A stretch of DNA of 64,000 nucleotides from a bacterium (GTDB lineage: Bacteria; Bacillota; Bacilli; Lactobacillales; Streptococcaceae), in assembly GCA_905221115.1 (NCBI GenBank), contig CAJNBX010000002.1, forward strand, positions 233,462-297,461, in the 5' to 3' direction. Made by a program: the position numbers and the translations under genes. Positions 28,029-37,666 of this stretch are shown here, one piece after another. Position 1 is the stretch's first letter, and each line of letters starts with the position of its first letter. Below the pieces are notes generated by a model. The model did no database searches. It was not told the origin of the DNA and saw only the letters and a program-made list of their open reading frames with translations.

Positions 28029-28871
28029 TTAATTTTTAGTAAAGGTTACAGTGATTTGTCCAGTCTGAGCTGTTAATTTCGACAAATCAACAGTCTGATT
28101 ATCTACCGTCAAAGCAACACCTTTTACAACACCTAAGGTAATTGTTACAGGACTTTTAGTTGCAACTGTTGCTTCTGCACTTTTCTTCTCTGGCGATAGG
28201 GTTACACCGCCCTCAAGTTCGCTTTCTGAAATGCTGACCCAACTTGTAACATCTGAAACTGCCAATTGCAATTTAACTGTTTCCTTACTTGTCTTATAAG
28301 CGATTTCTACATGATTTCCTTCACCTGATACACTTATAGTCGATTCTACACTAGAAGAACTGCTAGATGAACTACTACTTGAAGAGTGGGGAACAGAGCT
28401 AGTTGAACTCATTGAACTTGTTGATTGAACCACACTGTAATTAGAAAGAGAAGGCCCCTCTGGTTGAGTTTGAATATAATTCCAAACATAATAGGTCACA
28501 AAAATTAAAATCGATAAAGCAAAAAGGATAAAATAAAATAAAGGTAAAAAGGATGTTTTTTTCTTCTTTTTCTTACTTGAACGTCTACGACCTGTCAACT
28601 CATCTTCATCAACATCTACTTCCTCATAAGTAATCATACTCCCAGAATCATAAGCATCCAAAACAATTTGATCATCTAATTCAACAGCCCATGCATATTT
28701 TTTCAAGAAAGAACGCGCGTAAAAAGGACTTGGAAGTTGATCGAAATCGTCTGCTTCCATTGCTTCCAACATATCTAACTGGATTTCTGTCTTTTTCTGC
28801 AATTCATCTAAACTCAATCCCTGATTGATTCTAGCTAATCGTAAAACCTCACCAATTGTTTTTTTCCTCAT
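28029..28871 (-). CDS. rodZ: RodZ-like cell-shape protein
   Basis: 280 residues from ATG 28871. An N-terminal helix-turn-helix (about 3-65, GEVLRLARINQGLSLDELQKKTEI) precedes a basic patch KKKKKK, one transmembrane helix (about 108-128), a polyserine linker and a C-terminal beta domain. This is the RodZ layout. I prefer 28871 to ATG 28880, because the AGAAGGG site abuts 28880 with no spacing but sits nine bases before 28871. Serves peripheral or septal growth with MreC/D in ovococci. Confidence 0.88.
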   Translation of the reverse strand: MRKKTIGEVLRLARINQGLSLDELQKKTEIQLDMLEAMEADDFDQLPSPFYARSFLKKYAWAVELDDQIVLDAYDSGSMITYEEVDVDEDELTGRRRSSKKKKKKTSFLPLFYFILFALSILIFVTYYVWNYIQTQPEGPSLSNYSVVQSTSSMSSTSSVPHSSSSSSSSSSSSVESTISVSGEGNHVEIAYKTSKETVKLQLAVSDVTSWVSISESELEGGVTLSPEKKSAEATVATKSPVTITLGVVKGVALTVDNQTVDLSKLTAQTGQITVTFTKN

Positions 28872-28912
28872 ACTTGTCATCCCTTCTTTCTAGTGTCTAT
28901 TATGATAGGTTA

Positions 28913-30196
28913 CTACGATGGGAATATTGTAAAATCAACTATATCCCCTTCATCTATTAAGTGATGCCCTGCTTCAAGGACATCCTCTAAAGTAATTTCC
29001 TGTAAAATCTTTGGTAAATCAAAAATTGTCTCACCATGTTCAAAAGCATCATATTGCGTTGCAATAAATTCAAGAGAGTTCATGCTGCTGAAAAATTCTC
29101 CAAACATCTCTCTTTTGATAATATCTAAATGATCCTCTGTAATATCTAAATCCTTTGTAAAATTACGAATAGCCTTCCTAAATTGATGAGATAAAGCAAC
29201 TGGCTCTTTCGTATCCATTGTCAACATAACAAAATGAAAACGACTTGTTACTTCAATTTCAAGAGATAAGGAAGCATCTATTTTACCTGATTCATATAAC
29301 TTTTGAAAACGATCCGAAGTCCAACCAAACATCATTGCAAACAATAATTTTAATAAAATATGATATCGATAGCAATTTTCCTCAACAACTTTTCGCTTAC
29401 CTCTAATCCCAATCGCTAGTTTAGGAGAAGATACTTCCATTCTCATACTGTCTGTTTGCTTTACAGCCTGTAAAACAAAGTTTTCTCTTGCTACATCCTG
29501 AACATCTAAATCTTTCAGTTCTTTGCTTTCAAAATAGTCCTGTACTTGCTCCACATCAAAATCACCAACTAAAAACAGAGACATGTTTACAGGTTTGTAA
29601 AATCTTGTAAAATTTTCTTGCAAATTAGTTAGATTGATTTGGGAAATTGACTCCTCAGTTCCAACTATATCAGTTGCTAAAGGTGTGCCAGGATACAAAT
29701 TCGCTAAAGTTGAAAAGAATAAATACGAATCTGGGTCATCTTGATACATTTCTCGTTCTTGCTGAATAATATCCTGCTCTCTTAAAATGGAATCTTCAGT
29801 AAAATGTGCTGATGTTACCAATTCATCAAGTAAGTCTAAATTTTCTAAAAAATGATCTGTTGCTGAAAAAAGATAGCTTGTTTTTGTAAAGCTTGTAAAG
29901 GCATTGCTATCCGCACCTAGACTCGTAAAAGCTGACATCAAATCGCTAGCATCTTCTCTCTCAAATAATTTATGTTCAAGAAAATGAGCAATTCCTCCAG
30001 GATATTCTTTTACATCTCCGTCAACTTCTGTGACAAGCGTATCTACCGAACCAAACTGTACAGTTACACTCCCGTAAACCTCTTTAAATTCCTTTTTAGG
30101 CAAAAGAGCAACTGTCAATCCATTTGACAAACGAGTTCGATAAACCATTTCTTTTACAGCTGGATAGTATTTTTCTTCAAAAACAACCTTTGTCAT
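28913..30196 (-). CDS. M16 family zinc peptidase (active-site partner)
   Basis: 427 residues. The inverted zinc motif H71-FL-E74-H75 (AHFLEHKLFER) is intact, as in pitrilysin/YmxG-type peptidases. It follows directly on, with a four-base overlap, a related gene that lacks the motif, so the two probably form an active/inactive heterodimer. Substrate unknown; no signal peptide, so cytoplasmic. Confidence 0.85.
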   Translation of the reverse strand: MTKVVFEEKYYPAVKEMVYRTRLSNGLTVALLPKKEFKEVYGSVTVQFGSVDTLVTEVDGDVKEYPGGIAHFLEHKLFEREDASDLMSAFTSLGADSNAFTSFTKTSYLFSATDHFLENLDLLDELVTSAHFTEDSILREQDIIQQEREMYQDDPDSYLFFSTLANLYPGTPLATDIVGTEESISQINLTNLQENFTRFYKPVNMSLFLVGDFDVEQVQDYFESKELKDLDVQDVARENFVLQAVKQTDSMRMEVSSPKLAIGIRGKRKVVEENCYRYHILLKLLFAMMFGWTSDRFQKLYESGKIDASLSLEIEVTSRFHFVMLTMDTKEPVALSHQFRKAIRNFTKDLDITEDHLDIIKREMFGEFFSSMNSLEFIATQYDAFEHGETIFDLPKILQEITLEDVLEAGHHLIDEGDIVDFTIFPS

Positions 30197-31443
30197 TCTA
30201 TTCCTTCCATAAAGTAAATCGCCTGTAGTTTCACATTATTAGCTGCTCTACAAATAGCATCTTTGTCAACTTGCTCGAGTTTTACAATCCAACCTTTAAA
30301 GTCTGCTGAAGATTTTCCAAGTAAGGCATTTTGATAAGCACGTTCAATCAATGAACCTTGATTATCTTGAGAAAGCAACAAAGACCGACGAATCATTTCC
30401 TTGGTCTGCTCTAGCTCAAGCTCTGTAAAATATCCTTTTTTTAAATCAAGCAGTTGATTATTCATCATTTTTCGAGCCTGATTCCGATTTTCTCGATCAA
30501 TGCCAGCATACATCCTCAAGAATCCACTAAACAAATCAAGCTGACTTGAAATAGTATAAGCCAATCCAGCATTTTCACGGACATTTGTAAATAGTTTAGA
30601 GTGAGCAAATTCACCAAGTAAACCATTCATTACAATCATGGGTAAATGTTGCTCATCACCATATTCAACAGGGCAATGATAACCCAATTCTAAAATGGAT
30701 TGTCCCACATTTTTCCGAACCATGCCTTCCTGAAGGATATTGGAATAAGGTTGACAATACTGAACCTTCACATCTCCTTTTCGACCTTTAAAGCCAAATG
30801 ATTCTAATACATTTTGAATTTCAACCTCATTAAAATCACCTAGGAAAAAGAAATCTATTCGATCATTGGCCAAAAATTCTTGGAAACAAGAATAAGAACT
30901 TTGTGGAGTTTCAGCTAAAATACGATTTCGTAAATCACTATATTCCAATTGAAGACGTTCATCATGAAAAAATAATTTGTCTAATTCTTTATGTGCAAAA
31001 TAAAAAGAATCATCCATATCAGCTGCTAAACTTGCTAGCAATTGTTTTTTCTCAATTTCAAATAAGGACGGATCAAATCCATTATCAACTAGCATGGGTG
31101 AAAAAAGAGTTTCTTTTACTAGTTCCAAAACCTGAGAAGTTAGCACATTTTTCCTACTTAAAAACTCATCACGAACATAGGTAAATGTCAATTCTACAAT
31201 GTGACTTTGCCCTCTTCTGAAACAATTGGTTGACATATCTGTACCGTATAGACTGGCTAAATGTCTCCTCAAATCTTGAGAAGTGGGATACATCTGATTA
31301 GCAGTCTCTAGTATACTCGCACTCAACATGCGACCTGCAATCGTATCGAGGGATAATGGAGCGGTAAAACGCACGGCGATTTTGTTCGTTTTAAACTTTT
31401 TTGATTGGATAAAATGTGTTAAAATTCCATGCACTAACTCCAT
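30193..31443 (-). CDS. M16-like protein without zinc motif
   Basis: 416 residues, similar in architecture to the downstream M16 peptidase (for example ENAGLAYTISSQLDLFSGFLRMYAGID), but no HxxEH is present. In M16 heterodimers the non-catalytic partner helps bind substrate through an R/Y pair. GAGG precedes ATG 31443. Confidence 0.82.
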   Translation of the reverse strand: MELVHGILTHFIQSKKFKTNKIAVRFTAPLSLDTIAGRMLSASILETANQMYPTSQDLRRHLASLYGTDMSTNCFRRGQSHIVELTFTYVRDEFLSRKNVLTSQVLELVKETLFSPMLVDNGFDPSLFEIEKKQLLASLAADMDDSFYFAHKELDKLFFHDERLQLEYSDLRNRILAETPQSSYSCFQEFLANDRIDFFFLGDFNEVEIQNVLESFGFKGRKGDVKVQYCQPYSNILQEGMVRKNVGQSILELGYHCPVEYGDEQHLPMIVMNGLLGEFAHSKLFTNVRENAGLAYTISSQLDLFSGFLRMYAGIDRENRNQARKMMNNQLLDLKKGYFTELELEQTKEMIRRSLLLSQDNQGSLIERAYQNALLGKSSADFKGWIVKLEQVDKDAICRAANNVKLQAIYFMEGIE

Positions 31444-31575
31444 GATTTACCTCCTTATATACAGACTTCTATTATATCACGAAAACCTGAAATTTTCTTG
31501 TTCCCTGTAACACTTTTGAAATAAAAAACGCTTACATCTCTCCCTATTTCTCTCACTATTTTTAGGAAAATATGG

Positions 31576-31581
31576 TATAAT
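31576..31581 (+). promoter_or_regulatory. Extended -10 of yaaA-recF
   Basis: TGG-TATAAT about 20 bases before ATG 31602. Confidence 0.6.
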
Positions 31582-31601
31582 ACCAAAGATTGAGGTGAAT
31601 T

Positions 31602-31970
31602 ATGGAATACAAATTATTTGAAGAATTTATTACCCTCCAAGCACTACTCAAAGAACTTGGAATTACACATAGCGGAGGAGCTATCAAATCATTTCTCTCT
31701 GAACATTCTGTTTACTTTAATGGGGAATTAGAGAATCGTCGTGGTAAAAAACTTCGTATTGGTGATAAAGTTGACATCCCTGACATGAATATTGACATCT
31801 TGTTGACACAACCTACTTCTGAAGAACAGGATGAACACCAAGATGATAAAGTTGAAAAAGAACGAATTGCTAAACTTGTCAAGGAGATGAATAAGGGAGT
31901 AAAAAAAGACAACTCTAAACCTACTTCATCACCAAAAAGCAAACAAGCTCCGCGATTCCCTGGTAGATAA
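31602..31970 (+). CDS. yaaA: S4-domain protein YaaA
   Basis: 122 residues with one S4 RNA-binding domain (about 10-70: [21 protein letters not shown] and [21 protein letters not shown]) and a charged disordered tail. YaaA-type S4 proteins sit next to recF in many Firmicutes; the function is poorly known, perhaps ribosome-linked. Two bases separate its stop from recF. Confidence 0.88.
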   Translation: MEYKLFEEFITLQALLKELGITHSGGAIKSFLSEHSVYFNGELENRRGKKLRIGDKVDIPDMNIDILLTQPTSEEQDEHQDDKVEKERIAKLVKEMNKGVKKDNSKPTSSPKSKQAPRFPGR

Positions 31971-31972
31971 TC

Positions 31973-33070
31973 ATGTGGCTACAAAACCTATCTCTCAAAA
32001 CTTTTCGTAATTACAAAGAGACGAAAATAGACTTTAATCCTAAATTAAATGTCTTTTTAGGACGCAATGCACAAGGTAAAACAAATATGTTAGAGGCTAT
32101 CTATTTTTTGGCCTTAACGCGTAGTCATCGAACTCGAACAGATAAAAATCTCATTCATTTTGATGAGGAACAACTTCATCTTTCAGGTCTCGTTCAGAAA
32201 AAAACGGGATCCATTCCTCTAGAAATCGAACTAACACAAAAAGGCCGTGTGACAAAAGTTAATCATTTAAAACAGGCACGACTTTCAGATTATGTAGGAC
32301 ACATGAATGTTGTCTTATTTGCTCCTGAAGATCTACAACTAATTAAAGGAGCACCTTCGGTTCGACGAAAATTCATTGATATGGAACTTGGACAAATCAA
32401 GCCAATCTATTTATCTGACCTAACCAATTATAACCACATCCTAAAGCAAAGAAACACTTACCTAAAATCAGCTCAAAAAATAGATGAAACCTTCCTTTCA
32501 GTACTAGATGATCAGCTAGTCGATTATGGATGTCGTGTAATGAATCACCGCTTAGATTTTATAAAAAAACTAGAGCATTTTGGCCGTAAGAAACATTTTG
32601 AACTCTCTAATCAGATTGAAGAGTTGTCAATATCCTATCAATCTTCTGTCAATATAACTGACAAAGAAGACTTATCCGAATCTTTCAAAATTGCTTTAGA
32701 AAAAAGTAGAGCCAGAGATTTATTTAAAAAGAATACTGGTGTCGGTCCTCATCGAGATGACATTTCTTTTTATATAAATGGGATGGATGCTAGTTTCGGA
32801 AGTCAAGGTCAACATCGTAGTCTCGTCCTTTCTATAAAATTAGCAGAAATCGAGTTAATGGAAAGTATTACTACAGAATCTCCAATATTACTGCTTGACG
32901 ATGTCATGAGTGAACTTGACAACACTAGACAGTTAAAATTATTAGAAACGATTTCTCATTCAATCCAAACCTTTATCACAACAACAAGCTTAGATCATCT
33001 TCAAAATCTGCCAGAAAATCTAAGTATCTTCACTATTCAGGATGGTAAAGTTACTGTAAATGAAAATTGA
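31973..33070 (+). CDS. recF: DNA replication and repair protein RecF
   Basis: 365 residues. SMC-like ABC ATPase with Walker [16 protein letters not shown], signature [12 protein letters not shown], Walker [14 protein letters not shown]. It loads RecA at gaps in the RecFOR pathway. Cotranscribed with yaaA, converging on guaB across a terminator. Confidence 0.96.
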   Translation: MWLQNLSLKTFRNYKETKIDFNPKLNVFLGRNAQGKTNMLEAIYFLALTRSHRTRTDKNLIHFDEEQLHLSGLVQKKTGSIPLEIELTQKGRVTKVNHLKQARLSDYVGHMNVVLFAPEDLQLIKGAPSVRRKFIDMELGQIKPIYLSDLTNYNHILKQRNTYLKSAQKIDETFLSVLDDQLVDYGCRVMNHRLDFIKKLEHFGRKKHFELSNQIEELSISYQSSVNITDKEDLSESFKIALEKSRARDLFKKNTGVGPHRDDISFYINGMDASFGSQGQHRSLVLSIKLAEIELMESITTESPILLLDDVMSELDNTRQLKLLETISHSIQTFITTTSLDHLQNLPENLSIFTIQDGKVTVNEN

Positions 33071-33080
33071 CAACATTGTA

Positions 33081-33110
33081 AAAGAACTCCTGTTTTTACT
33101 GGAGTTCTTT
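33081..33110. terminator. Terminator between recF and guaB
   Basis: AAAGAACTCC and GGAGTTCTTT pair perfectly around a 10-base loop. Confidence 0.8.
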
Positions 33111-33121
33111 TCATTGTTTTT

Positions 33122-34682
<1,561 letters not shown>

Positions 34683-34694
34683 ATGTTACAGGGG

Positions 34695-34736
34695 TAAATA
34701 AAAAACTATCTTTTCTTTGAGATAGAAATGATAGTT
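34695..34736 (-). terminator. Terminator of trpS
   Basis: AACTATC (34704-34710) and GATAGTT (34730-34736) pair; the minus strand continues in T-rich sequence. Confidence 0.65.
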
Positions 34737-34751
34737 TCTTGTAAAATAAAC

Positions 34752-35777
34752 CTAGTTAAAGTAATGAAGTCCCATTGCTCCTTTAACCTCAGATAGGGTC
34801 TGACCTGCAACTTCACGTGCTCTTTCACTACCTTTTTGAAGCATATTATAAACTTCTCCCATATCCTTAGCAAATTCGATACGGCGCTCACGAATAGGAC
34901 CAAGTTCACGTTCTAATATTTCAAGTAGATAACGCTTGGTCTTCACATCACCAAGACCACCTCGTTGATAATGTTCTTTCATTTCAGCAATTTCTTGAGC
35001 ATCTTCTGGGCGACCAAAAACATCTAGATAATGGAAAACCATATTTCCTTCAATTTTACCTGGATCCTCAACGCGGATATGATCTGGATCTGTATACATA
35101 CTCATTACTTTTTTACGCAAAGTATCCGCATCATCAGCTAAATAAATACCGTTATTGAGTGATTTAGACATTTTAGCATTCCCATCCAAACCAGGCAAAC
35201 GACCCGCTCTCTCATTTTCTGGATAAATACCTTCCGGTTCTACCAAGACATCACAGTTATATGCATTGTTAAAAGAACGAACAATTTCACGAGTTTGCTC
35301 AATCATTGGTTTCTGATCTGTCCCAACAGGAACATAATTGGCCTTAAAGGCTGTGATGTCAGCTGCTTGAGCTATTGGATAGACCAAGAATCCTGTCGGA
35401 ATGCTTTCTCCAAATCCTTTCTGAGCAATTTCTGTCTTGACAGTTGGATTACGCTCCAAACGTGCTAATGACACCAAATTCATATAATACATAGACAACT
35501 CAGCTAATTCTGGAATTTGGCTTTGAATAAAGATAGTTGACTTACTTGGATCCAATCCAACTGCAAGATAATCCAAAGCCACATTTCCGATAGACTCTAC
35601 AATGGTTTGAGGATCTTTGGCATGATCTGTCAAGGCTTGTTGGTCAGCCAAGAACACAAACATATCATACTTATCCTCTTCCTGTAATAATACTCGATTT
35701 TTGAGACTTCCAACATAATGTCCAATATGCAATTTTCCTGTTGGACGGTCTCCTGTTAAAATAATGTGTTTAGTCAT
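34752..35777 (-). CDS. trpS: Tryptophanyl-tRNA synthetase
   Basis: 341 residues, class I synthetase with HIGH ([10 protein letters not shown], about 14-23) and KMSKS motifs. Charges tRNA-Trp. No T-box leader is visible upstream. GAAGGAG precedes ATG 35777, and the gene is divergent from the ABC-F gene. Confidence 0.96.
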   Translation of the reverse strand: MTKHIILTGDRPTGKLHIGHYVGSLKNRVLLQEEDKYDMFVFLADQQALTDHAKDPQTIVESIGNVALDYLAVGLDPSKSTIFIQSQIPELAELSMYYMNLVSLARLERNPTVKTEIAQKGFGESIPTGFLVYPIAQAADITAFKANYVPVGTDQKPMIEQTREIVRSFNNAYNCDVLVEPEGIYPENERAGRLPGLDGNAKMSKSLNNGIYLADDADTLRKKVMSMYTDPDHIRVEDPGKIEGNMVFHYLDVFGRPEDAQEIAEMKEHYQRGGLGDVKTKRYLLEILERELGPIRERRIEFAKDMGEVYNMLQKGSERAREVAGQTLSEVKGAMGLHYFN

Positions 35778-35871
35778 TTTATTCTCCTTCGATATGGTCC
35801 CTTCAATTATAGCATTTTTTTAATGAAATAACTGCAATTTATCAAAATAAATCAACCTTGCTATTTACGGA

Positions 35872-35908
35872 TTTGTGTAAAGTATGCTGTAAATGTAATT
35901 TACACAAA
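35872..35908. repeat. Nested inverted repeats between trpS and the ABC-F gene
   Basis: TTTGTGTAAA (35872-35881) and TTTACACAAA (35899-35908) are perfect inverted arms 17 bases apart, and TGTAAAT-GTA-ATTTACA is nested at the right side. The position upstream of the ABC-F promoter suggests an operator. Confidence 0.6.
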
Positions 35909-35924
35909 ATTGACAGATAAAAAT

Positions 35925-35953
35925 TTGAATATTTCCGTATTTTCTAGTAGAAT
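35925..35953 (+). promoter_or_regulatory. Promoter of the ABC-F gene
   Basis: TTGAAT (35925-35930) and TAGAAT (35948-35953) with 17 bp spacing. Confidence 0.65.
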
Positions 35954-35982
35954 AAATATATTACACATATAGGAGAAAAACA

Positions 35983-37605
35983 TTGCTTACAGTATCTGAT
36001 GTTTCACTACGTTTTAGTGATCGCAAACTTTTTGATGATGTCAATATCAAATTTACAGAAGGAAATACTTATGGATTAATCGGTGCTAATGGTGCCGGAA
36101 AATCAACCTTTTTAAAAATTTTAGCTGGAGATATCGAACCTACTACTGGTCACATCTCTCTTGGTCCAGATGAACGTCTCTCTGTTCTTCGTCAAAATCA
36201 CTTTGACTATGAAGATGAACGTGCCATTGATGTTGTTATCATGGGAAATGAAAAACTTTATAGCATCATGAAGGAGAAAGATGCTATCTACATGAAAGAA
36301 GATTTCTCAGATGAGGATGGAGTGCGTGCTGCCGAACTCGAAGGAGAGTTTGCCGAGCTTGGGGGCTGGGAAGCAGAAAGTGAAGCCTCTCAACTACTTC
36401 AAAACCTAAACATTCCAGAAGAATTGCACTATCAAAACATGAGCGAATTGGCCAACGGTGAAAAAGTAAAAGTTCTCCTAGCCAAAGCACTTTTTGGTAA
36501 ACCTGATGTTCTTCTCTTGGACGAGCCGACCAACGGTTTAGACATCCAATCGATTACTTGGTTAGAAGACTTCTTGATTGACTTTGATAACACCGTTATC
36601 GTAGTATCCCACGACCGTCACTTCTTAAACAAAGTATGTACTCACATGGCCGACCTTGACTTTGGAAAAATCAAACTCTATGTCGGAAACTACGACTTCT
36701 GGAAGGAATCTTCTGAGCTCGCTGCTAAATTGCTAGCAGACCGTAATGCTAAAGCAGAAGAAAAAATTAAACAATTGCAAGAGTTCGTTGCTCGTTTCTC
36801 TGCTAATGCTTCTAAATCAAGACAAGCAACATCACGTAAGAAAATGCTTGATAAGATTGAACTTGAAGAAATTGTACCATCTAGTCGTAAATATCCATTT
36901 ATCAACTTTAAAGCGGAACGTGAGATTGGTAATGATCTCTTGACAGTAGAAAATCTAACTGTAAAGATTGATGGTGAGACTATTTTAGATAATATCAGCT
37001 TTATCTTGCGTCCAGGTGATAAGACAGCGCTTATTGGACAAAATGACATCCAAACGACTGCATTAATTCGTGCAATCATGGGAGACATTGACTATGAAGG
37101 AACTGTCAAGTGGGGAGTTACTACTAGCCGTTCTTACTTGCCAAAAGATAACTCGGCCGATTTTGCAGGGGGAGAGTCAATCCTTGATTGGTTGCGTCAA
37201 TTCGCAAGTAAAGAAGAAGATGACAATACTTTCCTACGTGGCTTCCTCGGCCGTATGCTCTTCTCTGGAGATGAGGTTAACAAAGCTGTCAACGTCTTGT
37301 CAGGGGGGGAAAAAGTTCGTGTCATGCTTTCAAAACTCATGCTCTTAAAATCAAATGTTCTTGTCCTCGATGATCCAACCAATCACTTGGACTTAGAATC
37401 TATCTCAAGCTTGAACGATGGATTGAAAAACTTTAAAGAATCAATCATCTTTGCCAGTCATGACCACGAGTTTATTCAAACTCTAGCTAACCATATCATT
37501 GTCTTATCTAAAAATGGCGTCATCGATCGTATTGATGAAACCTATGATGAATTCCTAGAAAATGCAGAAGTACAAGCAAAAGTTAAAGAACTTTGGAAAG
37601 ACTAA
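35983..37605 (+). CDS. ABC-F ATPase with one degenerate ATP site
   Basis: 540 residues from TTG 35983, with AGGAG upstream. Two ABC modules without membrane segments are joined by a charged linker (about 243-300), the layout of ABC-F translation factors; size and sequence suggest the YkpA/YbiT branch. NBD1 has Walker A GANGAGKST (34-42) and Walker B LLLDEP, but signature LANGE (156-160). NBD2 has a canonical signature LSGGE (439-443), but Walker A reads GQNDIQTTA (352-360), with no lysine, and Walker B is VLDDP (Asp for the catalytic Glu). ABC-F proteins act at the ribosome; the exact role here is unknown. Confidence 0.9.
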   Translation: MLTVSDVSLRFSDRKLFDDVNIKFTEGNTYGLIGANGAGKSTFLKILAGDIEPTTGHISLGPDERLSVLRQNHFDYEDERAIDVVIMGNEKLYSIMKEKDAIYMKEDFSDEDGVRAAELEGEFAELGGWEAESEASQLLQNLNIPEELHYQNMSELANGEKVKVLLAKALFGKPDVLLLDEPTNGLDIQSITWLEDFLIDFDNTVIVVSHDRHFLNKVCTHMADLDFGKIKLYVGNYDFWKESSELAAKLLADRNAKAEEKIKQLQEFVARFSANASKSRQATSRKKMLDKIELEEIVPSSRKYPFINFKAEREIGNDLLTVENLTVKIDGETILDNISFILRPGDKTALIGQNDIQTTALIRAIMGDIDYEGTVKWGVTTSRSYLPKDNSADFAGGESILDWLRQFASKEEDDNTFLRGFLGRMLFSGDEVNKAVNVLSGGEKVRVMLSKLMLLKSNVLVLDDPTNHLDLESISSLNDGLKNFKESIIFASHDHEFIQTLANHIIVLSKNGVIDRIDETYDEFLENAEVQAKVKELWKD

Positions 37606-37615
37606 ATAAAACTTT

Positions 37616-37646
37616 AAAACTCAGTTGGGTTAACCAGCTGAGTTTT
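37616..37646 (+). terminator. Terminator of the ABC-F gene
   Basis: AAAACTCAGTTGG and CCAGCTGAGTTTT pair over 13 bp with one GU pair around GTTAA. Confidence 0.8.
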
Positions 37647-37666
37647 CTAACATTTTATGAGGTAAC

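Noticed and set aside
28300..28460. Serine-repeat stretch in rodZ as a possible mobile or tandem repeat
   Set aside because: It is a low-complexity linker between the membrane helix and the C-terminal domain, as is usual for RodZ.
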